Part shown: positions 34,982 through 44,009 of the stretch, piece after piece | Numbering within the stretch: the first letter of the stretch is position 1 | Layout: each line of letters opens with the position of its first letter | NCBI RefSeq assembly: GCF_018139685.1 | Contig: NZ_JAGSPN010000005.1 | Coordinates: forward strand, 62,001 to 126,000 | Direction: 5' to 3' | Length of the DNA: 64,000 nucleotides | Source of the DNA: Cognatundibacterium luofuense | Lineage (GTDB): Bacteria > Pseudomonadota > Gammaproteobacteria > Burkholderiales > Burkholderiaceae_D | Notes under the pieces: model-generated | Told to the model about the DNA's origin: nothing | The model's input: only the letters and a program-made list of their open reading frames with translations | Database searches by the model: none | Made by a program: the position numbers and the translations under genes

Positions 34982-35536
34982 ATGGATGCCGTCTTGCGAA
35001 AAAACCGTTTCCTGATCCGCCGTCAGGTCAGCCTGCCATGGGCCGGCCAGCACTTCGACGTGCTTGATCCCGAGACCACGCAACCGGTGATGGAATGCCG
35101 GGAGCAGCGCAGCAGTTGGCTGCGCCGGATAGCGCAATGGCTGGACTGGTCTGCAGGTATGCCAGGGCCGGTGGAATGCAGCACTCCGGAAGGGAAAGTG
35201 GTGTTGAAAATCCGCAAGCATTTTTCGCTGATGTCGCACTGCCTGTCGTTTGAGAATGCTTATGGCTGTGTGCTGGGGAAAGCCGTCTGGTCACGCCATG
35301 CATCTGACTCGCAGATCACTGTCACCGATGCACATGACCGCTGCCTGGGAATGCTGGTGCGCGGAGAAAAAGGCTGGCACTACCTGAATAATGGTCAGCA
35401 GAGTGCCGCCAGTTTGTCGGCATATCAGCCGAGGGCACAATTGCTGGATATTGATCCGGGTCTGGCACCGGAAGCGCTGGTCAGACCACTGATTCTGGGC
35501 GTCATGCTTGGAACTTCTGCTTACTCACCGGAGTAA
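34982..35536 (+). CDS. LURP-one/scramblase-like (Tubby-fold) protein
   Basis: 184 residues from the ATG at 34982. The pattern FLIRRQVSLPWAGQHFDVLDPETTQPVMECRE followed by FSLMSHCLSFEN and VTDAHDRCLGMLVR resembles the Tubby-like fold seen in LURP-one-related and phospholipid-scramblase-like proteins. This is a tentative family call from motif layout. Upstream in-frame ATGs at 34652 and 34865 would add sequence that overlaps or approaches the divergent hydrolase and is not protein-like. Function is unknown. Confidence 0.55.
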   Translation: MDAVLRKNRFLIRRQVSLPWAGQHFDVLDPETTQPVMECREQRSSWLRRIAQWLDWSAGMPGPVECSTPEGKVVLKIRKHFSLMSHCLSFENAYGCVLGKAVWSRHASDSQITVTDAHDRCLGMLVRGEKGWHYLNNGQQSAASLSAYQPRAQLLDIDPGLAPEALVRPLILGVMLGTSAYSPE

Positions 35537-35558
35537 GCAAACTCAGCGGCGCACCGCT

Positions 35559-35789
35559 TTATTTCCGTACCGGCTCTGAAGATGGCGCTGCGCCGTAATT
35601 CGGTTTTTTCTTTCTGTCCTGACCATTCGGCCGCACATTCACAACCTTGCCTTTGCCCTTGCAGGGTTTGTCAGACCAGACCTGACGGCCATCCACTTCG
35701 CAGCGGAACACCGGCACTTCTGCCTGTGCCGTGTCCGCGATCCAGAGTAATCCTGCCAGTGCAACACCGGCTGCAGCGATGAGTTTCAT
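35559..35789 (-). CDS. Small secreted DUF4124-like protein
   Basis: 76 residues: signal peptide KLIAAAGVALAGLLWIADTAQA, then VFRCEVDGRQVWSDKPCKGKG, matching the DUF4124 pattern (Y/F-x-C-x(n)-G-x(3)-SD-x-PC) with two cysteines likely to form a disulfide. The tail is basic (QDRKKKPNYG). These small periplasmic proteins have no known function. Confidence 0.75.
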   Translation of the reverse strand: MKLIAAAGVALAGLLWIADTAQAEVPVFRCEVDGRQVWSDKPCKGKGKVVNVRPNGQDRKKKPNYGAAPSSEPVRK

Positions 35790-35834
35790 ATTGTTCCTGA
35801 TGTCGTTACCTGACGACAGGATACTGCAAGCGCA

Positions 35835-37130
35835 TCACAAAAGTTGTAACTGTCTTGCCTGTTCGCGCAATGCAGCGCGGAAATCCGGATGCGCAATCGC
35901 AATCATCGCTTCCGCGCGCTGACGCGCCGACTTACCACGCAGTTGTGCAACACCGTATTCTGTGACGACGTAATTGATATCGTTTTTACTGGTCGTTACA
36001 TGCGTACCGGGACTGAGTACCGGCACCACGCGACTGATACTGTCTTCTTTAGCCGTGGAAGGCAGGACGATAATCGCTTTGCCATTTTTAGAACGGTTAG
36101 CAGCACGTACAAAATCGACCTGTCCGCCGGTGCCGGAGTACGGCAGATGCGCCAGACTTTCCGAGCCGCACTGTCCGAGCAAATCAATTTGCAAGGTGGC
36201 ATTAATCGCGACCAGATTGTCATTTTGCGCAGCGATGTACGGGTCATTGGTGAAATCGACCGGATGCATTTCGATCGCCGGATTGCGGTGCAGGAACTGA
36301 TACAACTTGCGTGAACCCAGTGCAAAGGTGGCGACCATTTTGCCCGGCATGAAATTCTTACGGCGATTCGTCACCACTCCCTGTTCAATCAGCGACAGAA
36401 TGCCGTCACCGATCATTTCTGTATGAATACCGAGATCTTTTTTGTCCGTCAGCTGCATGACCACCGCATCCGGAATACCACCGTAGCCGATTTGCAGCGT
36501 AGAGCCGTCTTCAATCATATCCGCTACATACTTACCGATCGCTTGCTGAACCGGGCCGATTTTCGGTAAACCGACTTCCGCCACCGCATCACTGCTTTCG
36601 GTCAGCGCCGTCACCTGTGAAATGTGGACGTGGCAGGCACCATAGGCAAATGGCACATGCGGATTCACTTCCAGAATCACGGCACGGGCTTTGGCAATCG
36701 CCGCCATCGTGTAATCGGCTGCCAGGCTCAGCGAAAAATAGCCATGCTCATCCATGGGTGAAGCCATCGCAAATACGACATCAGATGCCATCCAGCCACG
36801 CGAAATCAGGGCTGGCAATTCAGAGAAATAGGCTGGCAGAAAATCAATTTGTCCGGCCTGACCACCGGCACGTGATGCCGCGCCGAAAAATAAAGCCAGA
36901 TGACGCACATGCGCGGTCGTTTCAGGATCGAAATAGCCGTACTTTTTTACTGCCAGAATCTGCGCCACTTTGACATCACGGAACTGGCGGCGCTGTTCAG
37001 ATAAAGCAGTCAGCAATGCCGGTGGTTCACCGACACCAGTCGGCACAATAATCGTATCGCCGTCACGTACGTGGGCGATGGCGTCACTGGCTGAACAAGA
37101 TTTCTGACGATAAAACTCCTGAACCTGCAT
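35835..37130 (-). CDS. Acetyl-CoA hydrolase/transferase family CoA transferase
   Basis: 431 residues from the ATG at 37130, with AGGAG seven bases before it. The family I CoA-transferase plan is clear: DGDTIIVPTGVGEPPALLTAL, YGACHVHISQVTALTESSD, LQIGYGGIPDAVV, GIHTEMIGDGILSLIEQGVV (with the catalytic Glu region), and GTGGQVDFVRAANRSKNGKAIIVLPST. Relatives include acetate, succinyl and 4-hydroxybutyrate CoA transferases. The exact substrate is not resolved. Confidence 0.87.
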   Translation of the reverse strand: MQVQEFYRQKSCSASDAIAHVRDGDTIIVPTGVGEPPALLTALSEQRRQFRDVKVAQILAVKKYGYFDPETTAHVRHLALFFGAASRAGGQAGQIDFLPAYFSELPALISRGWMASDVVFAMASPMDEHGYFSLSLAADYTMAAIAKARAVILEVNPHVPFAYGACHVHISQVTALTESSDAVAEVGLPKIGPVQQAIGKYVADMIEDGSTLQIGYGGIPDAVVMQLTDKKDLGIHTEMIGDGILSLIEQGVVTNRRKNFMPGKMVATFALGSRKLYQFLHRNPAIEMHPVDFTNDPYIAAQNDNLVAINATLQIDLLGQCGSESLAHLPYSGTGGQVDFVRAANRSKNGKAIIVLPSTAKEDSISRVVPVLSPGTHVTTSKNDINYVVTEYGVAQLRGKSARQRAEAMIAIAHPDFRAALREQARQLQLL

Positions 37131-37317
37131 GATGTGCTCCTGTCTCCAAGGTGGGATGTCCTGCAACCTGTTGCCGGTGCTGTGGACAATAATGGTGTAA
37201 TACCAGTCTCTTCCTGTTTGCTTACATCAACATGACAAGGCCCGCCTGAAACAATTGCTTATGCATGTTACCCTGTTGATTTACATCAATCAGGCATATT
37301 CACAGGAAAGGGACGAC

Positions 37318-37929
37318 ATGCTGGAGCTACATCATCTGAAAGAATCCCGTTCGCGCCGCATCAGCTGGCTGCTGGAAGAACTGGGACTGGATTATCAGGT
37401 CATCATTTATGAACGTGACCCGAAAACACGTTTTGCACCACCGGAGCTGAAAGCGATTCATCCGCTTGGCAAAGCACCGGTACTGAAGGATGGCGAACTG
37501 GTTCTGATCGAATCCGGTGCGATTATCGAATATCTGATTCAGCGTTACGGTAACGGTGCACTGGTGCCTGCTGCCGGGACAACGGCTTATTACCAGTACC
37601 TGCAATGGATGCACTATGCGGAAGGTTCTGCGATGCTGCCTATCCTGTTGCGCTTGTATGTCGGCAAACTCGGTGAAGCCGGTGCGCCACTGCATCCGCG
37701 CATACACTCGGAACTGGCGAATCATCTCGGTTATATGGAGCAATCGCTGGAAGGAAAAAACTGGTTCTGCGGTGACGAGATCACCGGCGCAGATATTCAG
37801 TTATCGTTCGTCGCACAAATTGCCGTGCGCACCGGTGGTAAAGACATGTATCCGAATCTGGCGCGTTTTGTTGCGGCACTGGAAGCGCGCCCGGCATATC
37901 AGCGCGCTGTTGCGCGCTACGGTGAGTAA
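37318..37929 (+). CDS. Glutathione S-transferase
   Basis: 203 residues from the ATG at 37318, which follows AGGAAAGGG. The N-terminal thioredoxin-like domain reads LELHHLKESRSRRISWLLEELGLDY, and then HPLGKAPVLKDGELVLIESGAIIEYL with the cis-Pro and Glu-Ser glutathione-binding residues. The C-terminal helical domain contains WFCGDEITGADIQLSF. The catalytic residue is probably a Ser near the N-terminus (SRSRRIS). The substrate is unknown. A longer frame from 37255 has no ribosome site. Confidence 0.9.
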   Translation: MLELHHLKESRSRRISWLLEELGLDYQVIIYERDPKTRFAPPELKAIHPLGKAPVLKDGELVLIESGAIIEYLIQRYGNGALVPAAGTTAYYQYLQWMHYAEGSAMLPILLRLYVGKLGEAGAPLHPRIHSELANHLGYMEQSLEGKNWFCGDEITGADIQLSFVAQIAVRTGGKDMYPNLARFVAALEARPAYQRAVARYGE

Positions 37930-37932
37930 ACC

Positions 37933-38322
37933 TCAGACTGCGTTGCGCTGGCGCCATACAAGTTGCGCCAGCCAGCCCCAGGCCAGCAGAAAAGCGACGC
38001 CACCAAATGGCGTGACCGCACCCAGCCAGCGTACACCACTGAGTGCCAGTAAATAAAGGCTGCCGCTGAAGATCAGGATGCCGGTCAGCATCAGCAATGC
38101 CGGCATTGCCAGATGCCAGTCCGGTTTCTGTATCTGCAGGATGCCGATCCCCATTAAGCCAAGCGCGTGCACCATCTGATAATGGACTGCGGTTTGCCAG
38201 ATAGCGAGCATCTCAGCATCGAGCATTTTTTTCAGTGCATGCGCACCGAAGGCGCCGGTCGCCACAGCAATCAGCATGGCCAGCGCACCGGCGATCAGCA
38301 TATTTCCAGCAGAAAATTTCAT
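37933..38322 (-). CDS. DUF423 (YgdD-type) membrane protein
   Basis: 129 residues with four hydrophobic segments. The opening GALAMLIAVATGAFGAHALKK and the end LGAVTPFGGVAFLLAWGWL are DUF423 signatures. Family members are inner-membrane proteins of unknown function. It converges on the GST gene, three bases apart. Confidence 0.9.
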   Translation of the reverse strand: MKFSAGNMLIAGALAMLIAVATGAFGAHALKKMLDAEMLAIWQTAVHYQMVHALGLMGIGILQIQKPDWHLAMPALLMLTGILIFSGSLYLLALSGVRWLGAVTPFGGVAFLLAWGWLAQLVWRQRNAV

Positions 38323-38397
38323 TGTAGTATCCGTAAAAAAAACGCTGCCTCCGTCCAGAGCCAGCGTTATTACTGCATTCGGCCAAATTATACGTAA

Positions 38398-39873
38398 TCA
38401 GTGTGCCGCTTTATTTTCCAACCCTGAACTGATCAGTTTACGCAGGAAGGGAATCATCACAATCATCAGTACACCGACTGCTACAGCACCCCAGCCGAGG
38501 CGGGAGAAAATCATATCGTACACAGGATTAGTCAGCGCTGCTTCACCTTCTTTCGCTTCGGGAATCATACCCGAGAAATAGCTGGCCAGAATCGACGCAG
38601 TGCCTGTGGTCAGCATCCATGTACCCATCATCACGCCCTGGTAACGGGCTGGTGCCAGTTTGCCGATCATCGCGTAACCCACCGGCGAGATAAACAATTC
38701 GCCAACACTTTGCAGCAGGTAGCTGATAAAGATCCATTCAAACGCGACCATACCTGTCGCCGGTGCCAGATGAATCCCGAGTGGCAACACCAGAAAACCG
38801 GCACCGATGAGCAACAAGGCAACTGAAAACTGTGTGGGGATATTCACATCAATACCGCGCTGACGCAGGCTGTTAAACACTGCTGCCATCATCGGGCCAC
38901 CAATCATGATCACAAAGCTGTTGATGTTTTGTATCCACTGCGGCGCGATTTCGTAACCGTGTACGATACGGTCGACATTATTCACGGCAAAAATCTGCAA
39001 ACCCATTGGTGCCATCTGGTACAAAGTCCAGAACACCAGCGACCCCATTGTCAGCAGCAAATAGGCCATCATATTTTTCTGCTCACGCTTATCTTCATGA
39101 CGCAGCGTCAGGAAGGCGATAATGATACCTATCAGCACGCTGACGACCAGTACCAGATGACCAGTCAGTTCCGCATGATGCAGCATGACATAAATCACCG
39201 GAACCAAACCAACCAGCACTGCAAGCCCGACCGCCAGACGACTACGGAATTGCGTCTGCGTCACTTCCATCAGCGGAGTACTGATATCTGCAATACGTTT
39301 CCAGTTAAACAGCGCCAGCACGATGGCGAGGAAGTTACCGATGGTCGCAAAAATGAACAGGCCGCTGTAATCTTCGCGCAGCTGATATTCACCGGCAGCC
39401 AGGAAACCAATGAAAAAACCGAGATTCATACCGGCGTAATTCCACAGGAATGCACTCTCGCGGCGGTCATCTTCCGGCTTAAAGCGCTGCGTCAGCATCA
39501 TGTTCAGGCAAGTCACATTCAAACCGCTGCCAGTCAGGAATAAAGCCAGTCCCCAGTACAAACCGGTATGCGAGCCTACAGAAATCGCTGCGCAGCCGAG
39601 TACCTGCAATACCATGCCACCGACGAACAGATTGCGGTTACTGATAAAACGTCCACCCAGATAACCACCGAATAAATGCAGGCCGTAATTGAATGCACCG
39701 AACACGCCCATGATGGCGGTGGCATCTTTATTGGTGAAACCCAGTTTTTTGGTCGCATACAGTACCAGCGTGGAATACAGTACCGCGAAGCCCAGTGTGG
39801 CGAAAATCTGAATAAAAAACAGCGCCGCCGATCCTTCAGGAATATTCCTGAGTTTGTGTTGCAGTGAAGACAA
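38398..39873 (-). CDS. POT family proton-dependent oligopeptide transporter
   Basis: 491 residues with about 14 membrane segments. POT landmarks: IQIFATLGFAVLYSTLVLYATKKLG in helix 1, GGYLGGRFISNR in the loop after helix 2 and FLWNYAGMNLGFFIGFLAAGEY in helix 5. The usual ExxER of helix 1 is absent: the helix reads IQIFATLGF. A TTG at 39873 is the best start because the perfect Shine-Dalgarno GGAGGTGA ends two bases before it. A frame from 39960 would add an odd N-terminus upstream of that site. Confidence 0.85.
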   Translation of the reverse strand: MSSLQHKLRNIPEGSAALFFIQIFATLGFAVLYSTLVLYATKKLGFTNKDATAIMGVFGAFNYGLHLFGGYLGGRFISNRNLFVGGMVLQVLGCAAISVGSHTGLYWGLALFLTGSGLNVTCLNMMLTQRFKPEDDRRESAFLWNYAGMNLGFFIGFLAAGEYQLREDYSGLFIFATIGNFLAIVLALFNWKRIADISTPLMEVTQTQFRSRLAVGLAVLVGLVPVIYVMLHHAELTGHLVLVVSVLIGIIIAFLTLRHEDKREQKNMMAYLLLTMGSLVFWTLYQMAPMGLQIFAVNNVDRIVHGYEIAPQWIQNINSFVIMIGGPMMAAVFNSLRQRGIDVNIPTQFSVALLLIGAGFLVLPLGIHLAPATGMVAFEWIFISYLLQSVGELFISPVGYAMIGKLAPARYQGVMMGTWMLTTGTASILASYFSGMIPEAKEGEAALTNPVYDMIFSRLGWGAVAVGVLMIVMIPFLRKLISSGLENKAAH

Positions 39874-40028
39874 AGTCACCTCCGGTAAGTACCGGTGCAG
39901 TCTGAAATTTCCACCCGGAAAAATCAGCCATACCGTTGAATTGTTATAGGGTGGCAGCATTGTAAAGCAGCACTGCGGCGAACCCTAAGCGCATTTATGG
40001 CAAAACAACGGTGATACAGGCATAAAAA

Positions 40029-40062
40029 AAGCTGACCGGGTTCGGTTCAACCCGGTCAGCTT
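40029..40062 (-). terminator. Rho-independent terminator after ferredoxin oxidoreductase
   Basis: Stem AAGCTGACCGGGTT / AACCCGGTCAGCTT with loop CGGTTC. On the minus strand a run TTTTT follows, 60 bp after the stop of the indolepyruvate oxidoreductase gene. Confidence 0.88.
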
Positions 40063-40122
40063 CTTTATATTGCGACGCAAATAACAGTTACTTTATACCG
40101 CTATCTGCGCTTTTTATTTGCA

Positions 40123-43100
40123 TCAGGCCGCGCTGCGCTTGACTTCACGGGTCTGAAACTCTGCCAGCAAAGCCGCTTCTTTTTGCTTTGCAGAAGCGAG
40201 GTAGCGTTCCTTTACATGACCGTAACCACGGATGTCTTCCGGAATGCTTGCAATGGCCACCGCTTTAGCCAGATTATCCGCATTCAGCGAAGACAGCAGG
40301 CGACTGATCGTTTCACGATATTCCACCGGCAAGCGACGTTCGGTACGACGCTCTTCTGTACGACCGAAAGGATCAATCGCTGTACCGCGCAGGAATTTCA
40401 TTTTTGCGAGCAAACCGAAAGCTTTCATCATCCACGGACCATAGTGCTCTTTCACCAGATGGCCTTTGGCATCTTTCTTCGCAAACATCGGTGGCGCCAG
40501 ATGGAAATGTACCTGATAGTCACCTTCAAACATATCAGCAATTTTCTTCCGGAAGCGACCATCGGTGTACAGACGTGCGACTTCATATTCGTCTTTGTAC
40601 GCCATCAGTTTGAACAGATACTTCGCCACAGCTTCGGTCAGACGTAAAGGCGCACCTGCAACGACTTTTTCTTCTGCTGCTTTGACCTGATCAACAAACG
40701 CTTTGTAGGACATTGCGTAGTCAGCATTCTGATAATCCGTCAGGAAAGCAATACGCTTCTCAATAACTTCATTCAGATTCGGCTGACGCTTGATTTCTAC
40801 CACTTGTGCCGGAGTTGCCAGACGTTTTACTGCAGCCAGATCATGCGCTGCCAGACGGCCCCAGTTAAATGCCTGCTTATTGAAATCAATCGATACACCA
40901 TTCAGTTCAATCGCGCGCATCAGTGCAGCTTCTTCCAGCGGCACCCAGCCTTTTTGCCAGCTGTAACCGAGGATGAACATATTGGTCGCAATATTGTCAC
41001 CCATCAGCGCTGTCGCAATTGCACCTGCATCCACCAGATCAACGCGGCCTTCACCGCAGGCACGCAGAATATCTGCCTGTGCAGAGTCACCGGGGAATTG
41101 CCAGTCCGGATTGCGGATGAAGGTGGAAGTCGGTGAACCGTTGGCATTGATCGCAGCATACGTGCGGCCTTCACCCATACGGGATAAGCAATCTTTGCCT
41201 GCCGTCACGATCAGATCGCAACCGATGACCAGATCCGCCATACCGGTACCCACACGGGTGGAATACAGTTGTTCTGCGCGGTCTGCCAGACGCACGTGCG
41301 ACATTACCGCGCCGCCTTTTTGTGCCAGACCGGTCATGTCCAGCACGGAGCAGGCTTTACCCTGCAAGTGGGCAGCCATCGCCATAATCTGACCGATGGT
41401 AATCACACCGGTACCGCCAACACCGGTCACCAGTACGCCGTAAGGATTGCTCGTGGATGGCAGTGCAGGTTTCGGCAATGCATTCACATCCAGCGCGGAA
41501 CCCGGTTCCAGTTTGGTTTTAGCAGGTTTTTTCAGTTTGCCGCCTTCCACCGTCACAAAGCTCGGGCAGAATCCATTGACGCAGGAAAAATCTTTATTAC
41601 AGGAAGACTGATTGATCTGACGCTTACGTCCGAAATCCGTTTCCAGCGGCTCAACCGACAGACAGTTCGACTGTACCGAGCAATCGCCGCAACCTTCACA
41701 CACCGCCTCATTAATCACTGCGCGTTTTGCCGGATCTGGATAAGCCGGCTTGCCGTCTTTACCGATTTTTTTGCGGCGGCGGCGTTTTTCCGATGCACAG
41801 GTCTGATCGTAAATCATCGCAGAAACACCGGGACATTCACGCAGCTCACGCTGCACCGCATCCAGTTCAGAACGGTGACGTACTGTCACGCCGGCAGCCC
41901 ACGGATACGACGGACCGTATTTTTCCGGTTCATCCGTCACCACGATAATCGGATTCACACCTTCTGCCGCAATCTGACGCGAAATCATGCCCGGATCGAG
42001 CGGCCCGTCAAACTCTTGTCCACCGGTCATCGCGACCGCGTCATTGAACAGAATTTTATAAGTAATATTCACACCACCGGAAATCGCTGCACGGATTGCC
42101 AGCAGACCGGAGTGGTAATACGTACCGTCGCCCAGATTACAGAAAACGTGTTTTTCATTGGTGAATGGCGCAGCGCCAACCCAGGTCACACCTTCACCGC
42201 CCATATGAGTAAAGGTAGACGTTTCACGGTCCATCCATGTCACCATATAGTGACAACCGATACCAGCCAGCGCACGGCTGCCTTCCGGTACTTTGGTGGA
42301 CGTATTGTGCGGACAGCCCGAACAGAAATGCGGTACGCGGTCTTTATTCGGATCCGGCTTGCCGACATTCGCCAGTGCCTTCTCTTTTGCTTCCAGAAAC
42401 TCCACGCGCTTTTTCACGCTTTGCTCAACCGGATGACCAGCAAAATAGCGGGTAATACGGGATGCAATCGCACGGGCAATTTGTGCCGGGCTCAGTTCAT
42501 ACGTTGCAGGCAGCAACCATTCACCGTGACCGGAACCGTGTAAGTTGCTCCATTCGCCGGAATCGTCAAACTTACCAACCACGCGCGGACGAATTTCGTC
42601 AGCCCAGTTGTATAACTCTTCTTTCAGCGCGTATTCAAGAATCTGACGTTTTTCTTCGACGACCAGAATTTCTTCCAGACCTTGCGCAAATTCGCGCACG
42701 CCTTCCGATTCCAGCGGCCAGGTCATACCGATTTTGTACAGGCGGATACCGATATCTTTAGCAACCTGCTCATCAATCCCCAAATCTGCCAGCGCTTCAC
42801 GCGTGTCCAGATAGGATTTACCGGCAGTAATAATACCAATCTTGGCATGCGGACTGTCCCAGATAATCTGATTCAGTTTATTGGCGCGGGCGTAGGCCAG
42901 CGCTGCATACCATTTGTAATTGTTCATACGGACTTCCTGCGCCAGCACAGGATCCGGTGTACGGATATTCACGCCGTCAGCCGGTAACACGAAGTCTTCC
43001 GGAATGACAGGCTGTACGCGGTCAGGATTAATTTCAACCACCGCGCCGGATTCCACCACATCAGTCACGCATTTCATCGACACCCATAAGCCGGTGTAGC

Positions 43101-43704
43101 GTGACAGCGCAATGCCGTGCAGACCGTAATCCAGGTACTCCTGAACCGTGGATGGATACAGTACCGGAATGCCGCAGGCTTTCAGGATATGTTCGGACTG
43201 GTGCGCTGCTGTGGAGGATTTTGCCGCATGGTCATCACCGGCAATCACCAGCACGCCACCATGTTTGGATGTACCTGCCAGATTCGCATGTTTGAACACG
43301 TCACCGCAACGGTCCACACCCGGGCCTTTGCCGTACCACATCGCAAATACACCATCATATTTTGCGCCCGGGAACATATTGACCTGTTGCGTACCCCAGA
43401 CCGAGGTTGCCGCCAGATCTTCGTTCACGCCGGGATGGAATTTGACGTGGTACTGATCCAGATGTTTTTTGGCTTTGGCTGCGGTCAGATCGACATTACC
43501 CAGCGGCGAGCCGCGGTAACCACTGATAAAACCACCGGTATTTAAGCCACGCTTTTCATCGGCCTGACGCTGCAGCATCATCAGCCTGATCAGGGCCTGC
43601 GTGCCGGTCATGAAAGCATGACCGCTTTTTAGTGTGTATTTATCGTCGAGTGTGACAGACGTATCAATAGCCGCCTGCTGCCCGTTACTGAGAGGTGCGT
43701 TCAT
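40123..43704 (-). CDS. Indolepyruvate:ferredoxin oxidoreductase, fused subunits
   Basis: 1193 residues from the ATG at 43704, with GGAGA just upstream (an ATG at 43737 is less likely). The alpha-like part contains GGFISGYRGSPLGNVDL, GAKYDGVFAMWYGKGPGVDR and IAGDDHAAKSST. The thiamine-diphosphate region reads HFCSGCPHNTSTKVPEGSRALAGIGCHYM and GDGTYYHSG. A ferredoxin-like patch carries CEGCGDCSVQSNC and further Cys. The gamma/beta-like part begins GVLVTGVGGTGVITIGQIMAMAAH. It decarboxylates arylpyruvates to aryl-acyl-CoA. The fused form is typical of betaproteobacteria. Confidence 0.92.
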   Translation of the reverse strand: MNAPLSNGQQAAIDTSVTLDDKYTLKSGHAFMTGTQALIRLMMLQRQADEKRGLNTGGFISGYRGSPLGNVDLTAAKAKKHLDQYHVKFHPGVNEDLAATSVWGTQQVNMFPGAKYDGVFAMWYGKGPGVDRCGDVFKHANLAGTSKHGGVLVIAGDDHAAKSSTAAHQSEHILKACGIPVLYPSTVQEYLDYGLHGIALSRYTGLWVSMKCVTDVVESGAVVEINPDRVQPVIPEDFVLPADGVNIRTPDPVLAQEVRMNNYKWYAALAYARANKLNQIIWDSPHAKIGIITAGKSYLDTREALADLGIDEQVAKDIGIRLYKIGMTWPLESEGVREFAQGLEEILVVEEKRQILEYALKEELYNWADEIRPRVVGKFDDSGEWSNLHGSGHGEWLLPATYELSPAQIARAIASRITRYFAGHPVEQSVKKRVEFLEAKEKALANVGKPDPNKDRVPHFCSGCPHNTSTKVPEGSRALAGIGCHYMVTWMDRETSTFTHMGGEGVTWVGAAPFTNEKHVFCNLGDGTYYHSGLLAIRAAISGGVNITYKILFNDAVAMTGGQEFDGPLDPGMISRQIAAEGVNPIIVVTDEPEKYGPSYPWAAGVTVRHRSELDAVQRELRECPGVSAMIYDQTCASEKRRRRKKIGKDGKPAYPDPAKRAVINEAVCEGCGDCSVQSNCLSVEPLETDFGRKRQINQSSCNKDFSCVNGFCPSFVTVEGGKLKKPAKTKLEPGSALDVNALPKPALPSTSNPYGVLVTGVGGTGVITIGQIMAMAAHLQGKACSVLDMTGLAQKGGAVMSHVRLADRAEQLYSTRVGTGMADLVIGCDLIVTAGKDCLSRMGEGRTYAAINANGSPTSTFIRNPDWQFPGDSAQADILRACGEGRVDLVDAGAIATALMGDNIATNMFILGYSWQKGWVPLEEAALMRAIELNGVSIDFNKQAFNWGRLAAHDLAAVKRLATPAQVVEIKRQPNLNEVIEKRIAFLTDYQNADYAMSYKAFVDQVKAAEEKVVAGAPLRLTEAVAKYLFKLMAYKDEYEVARLYTDGRFRKKIADMFEGDYQVHFHLAPPMFAKKDAKGHLVKEHYGPWMMKAFGLLAKMKFLRGTAIDPFGRTEERRTERRLPVEYRETISRLLSSLNADNLAKAVAIASIPEDIRGYGHVKERYLASAKQKEAALLAEFQTREVKRSAA

Positions 43705-44009
43705 GGGGTCTCCGTGTTTTTTATCTCTGAAGATCACGCCGGTCCGGCGGGATCACACTGAATCACCTTATGAGTGAATCATAGCGTTTATTTTGGATCG
43801 CACAGTATCACGCAGTACTGGTCTGCCCCATGTACAGGTTCCGAAAATCTGACCGGTACAGTACGACTGACAGTTACCCAAACTGTACTGGTGTATCGCC
43901 AGTGTTGCCCTGTATCACGGATTTGAATTTTTTTATTTGTTCTTTTATTACCTGTGTGCTGAAATGGTTATCTGCCCGTCTGATTTCCCACCCGTCCCCG
44001 GAGGAACTG
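43705..44009. other. Divergent intergenic region with an inverted repeat
   Basis: About 305 bp between the oxidoreductase and chemoreceptor genes. An inverted repeat ACAGTT-ACCCA-AACTGT lies at 43870-43886, and TACTGGT occurs at 43815 and 43885. I see no gene, although an in-frame ATG at 43830 precedes the chemoreceptor start. Confidence 0.45.

Noticed and set aside
41269-42543. A 424-codon open frame antisense to the indolepyruvate oxidoreductase
   Set aside because: The minus-strand gene is long and conserved; this frame has Arg/His/Thr-rich, low-quality text and no ribosome site.
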